Assembly: GCA_963457665.1 (NCBI GenBank)
Contig: OY735215.1
Span: 30,061,041-30,125,040, forward strand
From: Thysanoteuthis rhombus
Taxonomy: Eukaryota; Mollusca; Cephalopoda; Oegopsida; Thysanoteuthidae
Length of the DNA stretch: 64,000 bases
Reading direction: 5' to 3'
Made by a program: the position numbers and the translations under genes. This document shows, one piece after another, positions 1 to 11,760 of this stretch. Every line of letters begins with the position of its first letter. Position 1 is the stretch's first letter. The notes below the pieces were generated by a model. It ran no database searches. It saw only the letters and a list, made by a program, of their open reading frames with translations, and had not been told where the DNA came from.

Positions 1-954
1 ACAAATTAACTAGGAAGTGTTAATGGATACGAGATATCCTCTGGCATTGACAGAGGAATGAGAACAATCTACCTCCATAGATTGAATATAGAGTTCAGTT
101 TGAAATTCCCTGAAGGTTACCAACAACAGACACCTGGAAAGACTAGTGGGCATAATGACCGAAGCGTTGTGACTATAACAACCAAGTCAAAAGTAAATGA
201 AATTAATAAATTTTCTCCTACATCAATAATTAAAAAGCCTTCATTTTCCTAATAAGAGAAAGCAAAAATGTTTTATCAAATTCAAAGGGTTATTACACGT
301 TTTTCATATCAGTTTTCAAAAAAAAAAAAAATTTTCATTATTGATAATTATCAAATATCTTTAAAGAATGATAATATATTTCATTAAAGAGAAAGCAAGT
401 AATATGTAATTTTTTTTTCCTCAATTTAAAATGATTTTCATTCCCATTGCACATATGTGCTTCCTTCACTGGTATAAAATGAATGTATGTATATCAATCA
501 TACTCTGTCTTCTTAAAGGGACACTGAGTATCACAAAGCAAGACAGAGTTATGCATGGCGTTCTACCAATGTTGGAAGAAATTGTTGTTGCAGTAGAGGG
601 CAGGCTACAAGAGAAGCAAGCAGCAGAATATGCAGACAAAACCTGAGCATCATCAACAACAACATAAAAGTGAGGGAAGGAAGGGGGTTGGTTTTTGCAA
701 CTTGGTGCCACAAAAGTAACATCTTTACTTCGTCTAACAGCTTTGATGTTTGTAAATGGAACAAGATGGTACAGTTTCCAAGCTACTACCAGTGAAGGTT
801 AATATTCTGGTTAATAGAAGATTCTAGAAAGGAAAGAAAAAGAGAGAAATACTAGGAAGGGAAAAAAATCATGGAGAAAAAGGCAGGAGAAATGAAAACT
901 TGAAAAAATACAAGAAAACATGAACGAAATTCATAAAACAGGCAATGAAGAGGA

Positions 955-1030
955 GGCAGAGAAAACGGGGCATCGAGGAAGGGGGCAGAGAAAACGGGGC
1001 ATCGAGGAAGGGGGCAGAGAAACCAGGGAA
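955..1030. repeat. 29-bp purine-rich minisatellite
   Basis: The start GGCAGAGAAA recurs at 955, 984 and 1013, giving a period of 29 bp. The first two units are almost identical and the third is diverged after its first half. The frame through it on the minus strand is low complexity and not a credible protein. Confidence 0.85.
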
Positions 1031-2265
1031 CAAAGAAGGAATGGAAAAAATAGGGAATGAAGAAGGAATGAGAAAATATGATGGGGTTTTATTAATCTAA
1101 AATATCTATTTGCTTTACCATAACAAAACCAATCTACAAACAAAAAAAATAACTAATTTCATTTAAGATTAAATCTTACAATTTCAATATTTAATTTTCT
1201 TACAATGATTAGAATGATAAAAATGTCTAATGATAACAGTCACATAGTAAATGAATTTATACCTTTTAAATCCTCTTATTATACTTAAGATCTTGTCTGA
1301 GGAATCAGAAAAAATAATGCTAGTTGAATTTTCTAGCTGATAAGTCTCTTAGCTAACCACCAAAAGGCCATTATCTCCTTCGCACTCGGTGAAAACTGGG
1401 AGTTTTGAGGTAATCTACAATTCTTCCTGAATTAGCAACTTTCCAGCTTTCTTTGTTATCTCTTTCAATAAGAAAATAGGAATGAATACCAACCCTTTCC
1501 TATTTGTCTGAACCCCCACGAGAACAGAGTGTGACACAAGGTATGTTTTATGAAAATTGACAATCTTTTCTTGTCAAACCTATTTCTTCAAAGGGAGTAT
1601 TGTTTATTTCTGGGTATGAAATAACTGCAATACATCAACACGTCTGGAAGTCTTGACAAAATAACAATACAAGAAACACTTATTTTCCATTTTTTAATTT
1701 GCTCTTTCCAAAAAGTATTTAGACTTCAATTGATCGCTTTGAAACATTGTGGTTAATGTGACAATGGAAAGTCAATGAGGTAGGTAAGCTTTTGTTAACA
1801 AAAATTTTACAAAATGTTTTTTTTTTTCAAAATGAAATGCAAAGACTTATGCATACATACAAGTTGGCAAGCCAACATTTTATAAATAAATTATCATTTC
1901 AATTAGTTTTGCTTTTTCAGGATTATGCGCATTTTAAAAAAAATAACAATGAATTCACAAAGCAAAAATGCCCCTATTGATGTCAATTTATTCATCTACT
2001 TATGTTTGTATTGTGGATGTGAAATGATCCGACAGAATGTTGATTAAAATGACAATTGGAAAGCAAAGAGAAAAACTTTAGAGAAAGTCGGTGTCACATC
2101 TTGAAATTTTTTATCATTCTGTGGACATATTTCAATGTATTGCGACAGGTAAAATGCCACACAGTGGTCAATATTTTCTGTCTGTAATATTTCTCAAGGG
2201 AGATTACTCTACAATTAGCATTTAATAGCTATCTGCCTCTGCTTTGTTTTTCTGTTTGCAAATGG

Positions 2266-2267
<2 letters not shown>

Positions 2268-2296
<29 letters not shown>
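2268..2296 (+). repeat. poly-A run (29 A)
   Basis: An uninterrupted run of 29 adenines. It could be the tail of an old retroposed copy inserted on the plus strand, but no recognisable element body precedes it. Confidence 0.85.
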
Positions 2297-2299
<3 letters not shown>

Positions 2300-3539
2300 A
2301 GGTTCACCCAAGTTGAACACAAATAAGAAGCAACATAATGTTTCACACGTCTCTCAAGTACAGTGCAACTATAAAATTATTTGAATTCTGTCATCATTTT
2401 TTGACAGAATGGATAATATATAATCAATGTGTATGATTTTGTTATATTACAATCAATAAAATGATCCCCAACTTGACTTTGAATAGACAGGCAATAGGAA
2501 CAAGGTATATTCAGATATTTGGGATCCACAATGGCTAAAAAACAACTGAAGAAATTGAATCAGGGATCAATTTGCTAGTATCTCAAGATTGAAAATTGTT
2601 TAGAAAAAAAAAAAAAATCACACCATCCACTTTTTCAAGTACCTGGTAGCTTACACGCACATGAACACTTTATATAATACAAACATGTACAAACTTCTAA
2701 GATACATTCATTATACAATACTATACACTTGTATCTTCATTTTACAGTAACATTACAAGACTTCAGACACATGTATTTACGATATAAACATTATAAAAGA
2801 TTATTTACAATCAACTTTGGACAAGTATTTTCTTAATCCTACTCCTGTTGCATTGCAGTACATTTCTCTATGATTGTTCAGTAAGCAGCATGGGTAGGAT
2901 ATAAAGAATAAGCTACCAGCAAGATTTAAACTCATATCGCCTATCCTTTAGAGCCAGTTTTCAATAGCGCTTTACTGATGAGGTCACTAAAAGACAATGA
3001 TAAATATGGTACTGATATTATGGTGGACATTGATGATAAAGGTTAATGATAGACAATACTATGTTTATCCATGTGCACATAAAACCAAGAAATATATTTA
3101 TGGGTCACAAAATTTGTAAGAACAAATATGTATTGTATATTTCTTTTGAGAGAAAATCAAATTGTCTTTACTTTGCTCTTTCAAAATATACATAAAAATC
3201 AATCAACCAGTACAAGGGAACCCACTAAATACAGACCATTACTCTACAAAATGTTGCTCAATTAAGAGTTTTTCTTGAATCCTTGAAGCGTAAGATTTTG
3301 CATACGAAGGACCACAATCGCCAGTTTTCTATGTATAATCATACTGAAGCAAAATTGCTTCCCATGTCGCACGAGGCAATGATTTTTGTCTCCATATATT
3401 GAATGATTCACCAATGAGACCCAATCATTATTTGTAGCAATTGTGGGTTATTTCAGGGCCCAAGTGCTAGCCTGATGCCCAAAATGGACTGCCTTATAGG
3501 GCAAAAGGTGTTCCAACTGGCCTGATATTTACTTGTAGC

Positions 3540-3640
3540 TGGCGGGAGAAGTAGATCCATACATCACCCGATGTCATTAGGGCAAAGTGAACGCAAACTG
3601 TCGCAGCCAGCCGGAGTTTGAAGTCTTCGATAACATTTAT
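3540..3640. repeat. SINE-like block shared with 49.3 kb
   Basis: The segment around 3,583-3,625 (a GCAAACTGTCGCAGCCAG-like core followed by AGTTTGAA) matches 49,297-49,337 (GCAGACTGTCTTAGCCAG then AGTTTGAA). The block is GC-richer than its surroundings. The partner copy contains a tRNA-like promoter region, so this is probably a diverged SINE copy. Confidence 0.5.
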
Positions 3641-4047
3641 CCATGCTGTAAGGCCATCCACACCTACGTATAACTATACTGAATCATAATTAAATGCATA
3701 TCATGACAACATTCAGTGGATTATATGTATTGAAACAAAAAATATTACATATTCTTGAGGATGTGAAAAAAAAAATAAAAAAATCATATTTTGTTTGTGG
3801 GTAACGGATAAAGACATTGTGAAAAACCAGACAGTTATTAAAATGGAGATTCTATTTACATAAGATATCATTACAACTGACAATTTCATAGGCTAAACAT
3901 TCCACAGAATGTTTTCTATAAATTCAACCATCCTCATTCACGATTTCACAACATATATAAAGACAAAAGATATGCTAAGGTGCGTGTGTATGTAATCATG
4001 CAAGTCTATACACAAAACATACATAATTATTTTATATATACATGCAA

Positions 4048-4050
<3 letters not shown>

Positions 4051-4134
<84 letters not shown>
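4051..4134. repeat. (TA)n microsatellite, about 84 bp
   Basis: Pure alternating AT. The tyrosine/isoleucine frames that cross it are translation artefacts. Confidence 0.97.
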
Positions 4135-4137
<3 letters not shown>

Positions 4138-6982
4138 TTGTATACATGCATAACATAAGTGGTCATCGATTATATACAGACACATGTATACTTGCCAAAA
4201 TTTATATGCATTATGTAGTATAGTACATAGATGTGGGCGAATGGGTTCCATTGATAGATATTAAATGAAAATCCTTGAAGGAATTCGTCAGTGTGGAAGA
4301 ATCAATCATCCAGAAATGATCATTAGAGAAACAAGGCGTTCAGATTAATGAGCTTCCAGTGCAGTTGTATGAAGTCACTCAATCAAAGCTGCAGCACATC
4401 ACAAACAATTTGGTATTTAAGGCTACACTAGAAGCTGTGTAATCGGGTGGAGGGCAAGTGTAATAACAAGGATTGGTATCTTCCATGTGGAGACAATAAC
4501 CAGGGAAAACAGCTACAAGAAGCAGGTGGGAACAACTTTCAATGAATTATTAGATTTCTCAAGTCAATGCTACAGGTATCTATTTATAGCAGAAATATTT
4601 ATTAAATAAGCTATACTATTCCAATTATGGATATTTATACAATACTAGCATAGTAACCACAAAAATTGACAGGATTATTATGGATTGGCAAATCTGTCGA
4701 GAATCACAGTATATGTGTCATCTGCTAAGGGGTAGTGTCGATCCCCAGCACTTCTACCTCGGATCAGAGTGTAGAATCTGTGTGCTCATTGAAAAGTGTT
4801 ACATATAAAAAAATACAGAAAAAGCTGCTTATTGTGATCAGTTTGGAACAGGGACTTTCAGATAACAATAACCAGCTGATAACATTAAACATAGGATATA
4901 GAAGTTGGAACAATTCATATACATTGTTATGAATTCATTATTATAACTAAATACACACTGTGTTTCATACAGGAGGATTGTGATTACAGATTTAATAAGT
5001 ACTAAGTTGACTGTATTTCCCATAAAACTAACCAGCAGCAATATGCTTACCCTCCATCAGAAAAAAAAGACAACTATGCTTTCAGTGCTTCCAGACCAAA
5101 ACTCAGACATAGTCCATCCCATAATGCAATTTTCCTTTTATTACCCCAGGGTCTTAATGATCATTACCAACCTAAAATCCTCAAAAAAGGAATGAATCAT
5201 TCGCATTACTATCATTCATTTTTACTGTAGGAATTGATAAAAATCATTTATTTGAGTAACTATTACACAAACTTATTAAAACTATTACATATAAGATTTA
5301 AAAGAAAAAGAAATGCCAGGCTATTTGATGCTGATCAATCAGAAATTAAGTAGATCTTATTCAACATGGTTCCAAAATTTTTTAAAGGAAAGGCAAAAAG
5401 CAATATTAACATCTCTATTCCTTAAGGAATAAGAAATATGAATTTTTTCCAGTTTCTATCTAGTACCCAGCTGCCATTGAAAAATACTCCAACCTCTAAT
5501 ATGTATCAGAGAGTGAATGTGTATGTACTTTCTTGTTGAGCTAAATCAATTTTGGCATTAGTTCATACAGCACCTAATGAAGAATAATTGTCAGAAATGA
5601 CTTGGGAGACAAGCACATAAACCATCATTCACTGAAAGAGTATATGTCATACATACATAAGTGCATCAATAAGTCCGTAACCAAATGATAGAGCATTTTA
5701 CAGATAGTTATTTTTTAACATAATCTATTTCATTGTCAATGCACTTAATGTGGTAGTGAATAGATTAAACATTATACAATGAAAATACCAGATCAAAATT
5801 AGGCCAAGAACTATGTCAGGCACACACTATTTACAAGAGTATTTGCTCATCATAATTCATATAAGTCCTAGAGTATTGCATTGGACACTGTAATATTTGA
5901 ATAGTTTTTTTTAAATCTTTTCATACTTTTAAATGTGCTTCTTATATACTGCAAATCGATTCTAATAATGAATAGTGCGATTTTCTGGATGAGCTGTCCA
6001 CAACATTGGACTCTTTCACTAAGAGGGTAAACATTTGGCGGATGAAAATACCTCCTACCCACCACTTTAAACTATGCATTCTTCCCACAAAACTAATTCA
6101 GTATTTTTCTATTTTTTCAAAATCTCAGTCAAAACATATTTGAATTTTTTTTCACTGAAATTAATAAATATATTATACATCGTACAGCAATGATGAGCAA
6201 GCAAATCTCATTGGCCATTGTTAGAGAGTTAGATCTTCATTAGATAGCTGATGGTTGTCCCTCCTCGTTCAGTAAATAAGAATTAAGTTTGGTAGTTTGC
6301 CACATTCAATGAATATAGTTCAGTAATTCATCAGGCAGTTCAGTTGCCCTTTGTTCTTTTTTCAAAACAAGAAGGTTCAACATAACATTTTCAAGGGCCC
6401 AAATTTGATTCATCCAAAAGATTCATTTTGGTGGAGATATATATATATATAACTAGCATGTCATATGGATTGAACAGAACCACTTGTTGGTTGCCTCCTT
6501 TTGTTTATAGTGAGGAACTAAATATATGCCTTGACTGAATTGAACGCTTCACATCACTTTATTCCTTGAATAATAATTATCTTCTTTCTCTCCAAAGACA
6601 GTCATCTTTTAAGCCTATAAGAAGATTTCAGGCAAAAAGTCTGGTTGTTACGATTTCAGAGTGCTAAATTCTCTCTTTATTCATCAAGGAGGGTAATATC
6701 AGAAAGGTACACGTGAGTATATGCGTATAAGGTCTTGATCTAATACCTCGCAGATTACTCAACAATATTTGTCAAAAACAGATATTATAAGTGTGTTTTG
6801 TGATAATCAATTTTCCTGCAATGTTCAAACAAAACTCAAGTGAAGATGGATTTGCCAGATCCCCAAATGCCCAAGGACACCTTTTTGAAATTTAAATGTC
6901 TGTTTAATCCAGTAGTAACCACTATTAGATGATAATATGAACTTGCCATTGAACAATACCATGGTAATTATGAAAATACCAA

Positions 6983-6984
<2 letters not shown>
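4135..6984. other. gene-free stretch
   Basis: No coding exon could be supported. The small frames found here have no recognisable motif. A short block at 4,761-4,800 recurs at 29.4 kb. Confidence 0.55.
4761..4800 (+). repeat. short dispersed repeat (copy 1)
   Basis: GGATCAGAGTGTAG followed by a TCATTGAAAAGTG block is shared in the same order and spacing with 29,412-29,450. It is probably a fragment of an interspersed element whose full length I cannot delimit. Confidence 0.5.

Positions 6985-7050
<66 letters not shown>
6985..7050. repeat. (TA)n microsatellite, 66 bp
   Basis: Pure alternating AT, about 55 bp before a copy of the (TA)n-linked dispersed repeat described at 7,107. Confidence 0.97.
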
Positions 7051-7053
<3 letters not shown>

Positions 7054-7106
7054 CGAAACAGTTACATGATACACAATAAATGATGAAAACAAGAAAAATT
7101 CACCCA

Positions 7107-7259
7107 TAGTACCATAATATCAAATTTTATGCAAAACATAAAAAACACTGAAGAAAATTATATTAGCAGATATTGGGAATTTTTGGAAAAAAATGTTTGC
7201 TTTTTTTAATGTATTCAGTGTTCCGAAGCTGTTAAGCCATCTGGACTATATATACATAT

Positions 7260-7265
<6 letters not shown>
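7107..7265 (+). repeat. (TA)n-linked dispersed repeat, copy 1
   Basis: One of four copies in the window (others at 11.4, 15.6 and 63.9 kb). Shared landmarks in order are AACACTGAAGAAAATTA, then AGATATTGGGAA, then a GTGTTN-rich block with AAGC and CTGGACTATATA, running straight into a (TA)n tract. Copies are diverged and lie on both strands. No coding capacity or clear terminal repeats are visible, so it may be a MITE or the 3' part of a SINE/LINE with a TA-rich tail. Confidence 0.6.

Positions 7266-7312
<47 letters not shown>
7266..7312. repeat. (TA)n microsatellite
   Basis: Alternating AT that directly follows the dispersed repeat and precedes the LINE fragment. Confidence 0.95.
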
Positions 7313-7314
<2 letters not shown>

Positions 7315-7339
7315 GTGCATTTACGTCAACAACTCACTT

Positions 7340-7865
7340 AACTGCACTGTGCATATACAAAACAGAGTGAATACAGGGAATAAAATGCTTGGCTACATAA
7401 AACACTCATTCAAGTACCTCGATGAGGAGAGCTTTCTCCCACTTTATAAAAATCTCTGGTACATCTCCATCTGGAGTTTGATTCTTGCATATAGTCTCAC
7501 GTGGAATACACATCAGATGCCATAGAGAGAGAGAGTACAGAGGAGAGCAACCAAGATCATTCTGAGACTTGGAAATATATCTTACACTGAAAGATTGAAA
7601 CAAATTAAACTAGAAACCCCGGAATATAAAAACATGCTGATCTATTGGAAATCTATAGAATACAGGACAATAGATGTATAGAGGATACTGACGTTCATTG
7701 CTCAAAATGCCCTGATTTGAAAATGCTGACTTCATCTATCTATGGTAAAACTAGAGGACACAGCCATAAATTACAATGTCAGACCTCCACTGGTGTTGGA
7801 AAATTTCCTCTCAGCAAGTGAAGCAATCACAGGAAACAGCCTGAGTGAAAAGACAGTCACATCTG
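7340..7865 (+). pseudogene. CR1/jockey-type LINE ORF2 C-terminal fragment, degenerate
   Basis: This is the 3' end of a non-LTR retrotransposon reverse transcriptase gene. The plus-strand frame reads NKMLGYIKHSFKYLDEESF and LYKNLW, then an in-frame TAG at 7,523, then ERVQRRATKII and ISYTERLKQIKL. After another stop and a frame change it reads TRGHSHKLQ and NSLSEKTV. In that order these match the conserved thumb and C-terminal motifs of jockey/CR1-superfamily polymerases (KMLG.I.RSF, VQRRATK, TRGHS, WNSLP). The catalytic reverse transcriptase core and the endonuclease are missing, as expected for a 5'-truncated copy. It sits directly after a (TA)n tract. It is inactive; clade within the superfamily is uncertain. 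Confidence 0.85.
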
Positions 7866-8238
7866 AGAATATCTGTTTTTTTTCAAAGTAACCTTTATTT
7901 TGATATCAGTCATTTCAAATTTAATCAAGAATTTATACTCAAAATCTTATAAAGCATTTAGATTACTCCCCAAACTGTATTATATTGTACTTTATATCTC
8001 ATACTAGTCGATATATTTAAAAAAAACAAATTTTTTTAAATCATGGATATATTTGAATAGTTTTGGAATGATTTTTTTCAAAAAAAAAAAAAAAAAAAAA
8101 AAAACCGTAGGTAATTTGTTTCACTTGAAGAGTCCTTAGTTTGTAATGGCGAGTAAGACGTATTTTTATCAGCAAAATTTTTAACCTGAATGTTACAGAG
8201 AGAAAACCAATAAGATCACACTATTCATTATATAAGTG

Positions 8239-8470
8239 CAGTAAACCTTCGCTATAATGAACCTCGATACAACGAATTCTGACTTTAACAAATTTGCTAA
8301 TCAATCAATGTTCAATAAATGCAGCAAACATGTAGACCATTATGAACTTTCGTTTTATGTCTTCTTCAAAAAACTAAACTTACTCCAAGGCTCCATATTT
8401 GTATTTTCAAAGTTATTTAGATTCCTCAATCTTTATTTATTGGCAACATTTATTACCAGCTGTGTCGGTT
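8239..8470 (+). mobile_element. pogo/Tigger-like MITE, left end
   Basis: Begins CAGTAAACCTTCGCTATAAT and continues ACCTCGATACAACGAATTC, the style of terminal sequence seen in Tc1/mariner (pogo/Tigger) derivatives. It resembles the element at 24.28 kb. I could not find a matching right end, so the right boundary is approximate and the copy may be truncated. The 92-codon frame starting at 8,257 lies inside it and is not treated as a gene. Confidence 0.5.
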
Positions 8471-8535
8471 GTGAAAAAAGAACTATTTACCTATTAAGCT
8501 ATCCTAAAACAAATGAATCTGTTGAAAACTATTGA

Positions 8536-11365
8536 AATGTTTTTATGTATTCATGTTGAAATGTTCAAATATATAGTTTTTCGGAATGGTGAAAATGATT
8601 TACACTACTATAATAATATAAGAGGTATACGTAGGAACCTAAATTACACTGGTTGTCTAGGATTACGAAATTAAAACTATGCATTTATTCATTTTGTGTA
8701 TAAAAAAACAAAAAAAAAAAAAACAAACAAAAAAAATATCACACTACTCTGTCAAGAGATGAACAAAATAGCTTGTGACACTTCATGGTTACAATGGTGA
8801 AGACCCGAAAATGAATCTTTTGGATAAATCAAATTTGGGTCTTTGAAAATGTTACACTGAACCTTCTTATTTTGAAAATAGAACAAAGAATGAAGTATTC
8901 AGCCATTTGATACCGTTGAAAAAGTTAGTCAACCTCAGGCAATAACAGCTTAATTGCCATACAAAGTTTTCCCCTTGAGACCCCACTCACTTATCCCAGC
9001 ATCCCTCCTAATTTTCTGAATAGTCTGCCAAGTCCTCATTTGGGATCACCATCAGCTGCCTTGTTTCATTCTCCTTAGACTGAAATCTCTTTGAGAAAAG
9101 CCAGCAGCAACAGAGAGCCAAATCTGGACTGACAAACCTAGGGTATACAGTGTTTTGATTCAAAAAGCCCTACAGAAAAAATGAAGAATGGGTAGGCTTG
9201 ATTATCATAGATGCTACGGTGAGAGTATACAAGCTGACTCAATGGCTTCTCACTGTCAATTGAATAACCCCTATAGTCTTGACACATATGGAGCAAGGTC
9301 CTGCCTGATTGGTTGCCAATTTACATCAAGGCTATACAACCAGTTCTAGAGATATTCAAAATGGCTACCCGAGAGACCTTGTACTTTTGCACAGATCAGT
9401 CAAAAGATTGCAAGTTCTATCTAAAATACTGAATTAATCTGAACATTGTTGATATAAAAGTTAGCAAAGATAAAAACAGGTCTGTTATAATGAGCCACTA
9501 TAAAATCCAACAATAATACTGGTACCAGATCAAACATTCCCAGTGTTTATCCAGAAGCCACTATACCAAATTCTCATCACAAGAAGTTGTATATTAAACC
9601 AATATATAAAGGTAGAATCCTTACTTTCTCGTATTTTACTGGCTTCAAAACAGACAGCAAACACATGGCTGCTCTCTGCCCAAAACCAAACCCTTCCCCT
9701 TGAAGGAAACTTTATACTCAAACTTTGTTAGCACTTGGTCTCTGATCAAGGAGCTGCTGCACTAAATATATTTTTGTAAGAGTTGATAAAATTCTGTGGA
9801 TCCCAGGAGAAAAAAAAAATTATCATTCAAAATTTGAGTGACCAATATTTCATTTTATGATAATCACCTGAAGAAAAAAACAATATCAATTCAGAGAAAT
9901 CAGTTTAATATCCACACCAGTCATATAACTGGAAGAAGATCATAGATTGAAATAGTAGCAAATAAATTTCTGTCGATCTGTTTTTGCTGTCTGACTGCTC
10001 TGGAACCCGAGAAGAGCTCTCAAAAAGGCAATGGACAAAAAAATAGTTGAGATTGACCGATTAACACCATTCAAATAGTATAACAACGAAATCCATGAAT
10101 CTTTCACCGAGCCTCAGTAAAAATTTCTTAAAAAAAAAAAAAAAATTTTATGCAATCAGAAAGTTGTCTAACACTGCTTGAGATATAATACACCAGTCAA
10201 ACAGGTCATTTTTAATTTACTAAATAAAAATTTCATAAACAATGATGTAGCATTTTGAGAGGCTTCAGCACTGCGAAAAAAAATCAAGTTTATATGTTAG
10301 ATGACATGTAGGCTGCAAGAAAGTGAATTTTCGGTGTATAAAGAGTCAAAGCTAAATATGTCTTGAATAGAATTCATACATTAGGATGCATTAAGTGAGG
10401 CCAGTTTTCTCTTCTTTGAATTATTATAGGCTGCAGAGAGTTGTAACATACAGTATATTTATTCTGCTAATGGTCTTCCAACTGAACATAGCCTAATACC
10501 ACATTCACAATGGACACAAGGGTTCTCAACTATTATGCTACCACTAGCTTCATAATTCATTTTAGCAAGTCCAATTCAAAAGCAAAAATAAATTAATTTC
10601 AACAGAAGGCCATCAATTTTTCTCTTTTTGTCATGGAGCCCACCTGACAGTAATTCTCAAATGGGGGGGGGGCACTTGACTTCTAAGGGAAGAATTGAGA
10701 AAGCCTGGGGTTGGAAAAGGAGTAATATGACTGGGGTCTGAAGACCACAGCTCTAGAACAATATTTATTAGTAAATCCGATGTAATCAGTTAAATATTGT
10801 CATTCCAGGAAAACAACCCTTTGTTTGCAAGAATTATGCCCACTGTTTTTATTATAGAACAAGGGTAATTAATACAATTCCAGGTTAGCTATTTCCTTGT
10901 ATAAGATAGTTAAACAGAAGAAAATTGCACAGCAATACAATTTTATTTTACAACAATATTTGATAGGCAACAAAATATTTGTTGAACAAAGGTAAGATAT
11001 ATATTAAATAAACCAAAATTGCTTACTACAATGCAGATTAATTTTGAAGAAAATGTGCATCTTTAAGAACGGTTCTTGTTTTGTTACACTTCAGATGAGA
11101 AACTAATTATACACACACAGGAAGCTGTTTATTATCATAGTGGATAATGCTATCATATGGTTATTATCATCAAAATCAGTCAGCCCCAAACACTTTTATT
11201 TACTGAATTAAAAATTACACAATAATATTAATAAAAATCATATGAATTTTTCATAATGTCAAAATTATTTATAACAATGAATCTAAATTGCTTCAATTTT
11301 TATATCCTTTACCTAATGTTATCAGCTAGTTATCTTTATCTAAAAAACCCTGTTCCAAAGTAATC

Positions 11366-11370
<5 letters not shown>
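8536..11370. other. gene-free stretch
   Basis: No exon could be supported. It holds A-runs near 8.71 and 10.13 kb and, at 10,650-10,760, imperfect sequence that recalls hAT element ends but without paired termini. Nothing else stands out. Confidence 0.5.

Positions 11371-11410
<40 letters not shown>
11371..11410. repeat. (TA)n microsatellite, 40 bp
   Basis: Alternating AT adjoining an inverted copy of the dispersed repeat; on the minus strand the order repeat-then-(TA)n is the same as at 7.1 kb. Confidence 0.95.
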
Positions 11411-11411
<1 letters not shown>

Positions 11412-11610
11412 CCTTGAGAGCTTAAAGCTTCCATCACTAGACATTAAAAGACTTTTTCAATTTCACTTCAGTCATTATTTCCCAATATCTCTCAATGCAA
11501 TTTAGATGATTTTCTCCAGTGTTTTTCATTCTGTATTACATATACTTTGTAATTACAGTACAATGTGTAAATTTTCTTTTGTTGGTATCATCAGTTGCTT
11601 ACCATATAAC
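11411..11610 (-). repeat. (TA)n-linked dispersed repeat, copy 2 (minus strand)
   Basis: Read on the minus strand it shows AAAAACACTGGAGAAAATCA, then AGATATTGGGAAATAATGAC, then ends at the (TA)n tract, matching the copies at 7.1, 15.6 and 63.9 kb. The outer part also matches 15,700-15,740 (AAATTTACACAT and TACTATAATAA-like blocks). Confidence 0.6.
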
Positions 11611-11740
11611 TGTTTTGGGAATTTTAAGAACAAAACAGTTATATTAACACAGCACCCCAGCAGTGTTGATCAAATACAACCTCCCTTTCAGCTATGATTG
11701 TCATACATGTAGTTCATTATTCTATATAGGGTATCATTAT

Positions 11741-11760
11741 TTATATATATATATATATAT
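11741..11760. repeat. short (TA)n tract
   Basis: About 20 bp of alternating AT. Confidence 0.9.

Larger units (their letters stand above)
1..4050. other. gene-free AT-rich stretch
   Basis: I see no supportable gene here. The open frames are short and lack family resemblance or splice context. The stretch holds a 29-bp minisatellite near 1 kb, a 29-A run at 2,268 and a SINE-like block near 3.55 kb, each listed separately. If APLF transcription runs this far it is intron or downstream flank. Confidence 0.6.

Noticed and set aside
4027..4251. Open frames rich in alternating Tyr/Ile across (TA)n tracts (also near 6.9, 7.2, 26.7 and 50.4 kb)
   Set aside because: They are direct translations of alternating AT microsatellites and have no other protein features.
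10640..10765. G-rich segment with CAGTAATTCTCAAAT and GTCTGAAGACCACAG, considered as a hAT element
   Set aside because: The two putative ends do not match each other and no target duplication was found.
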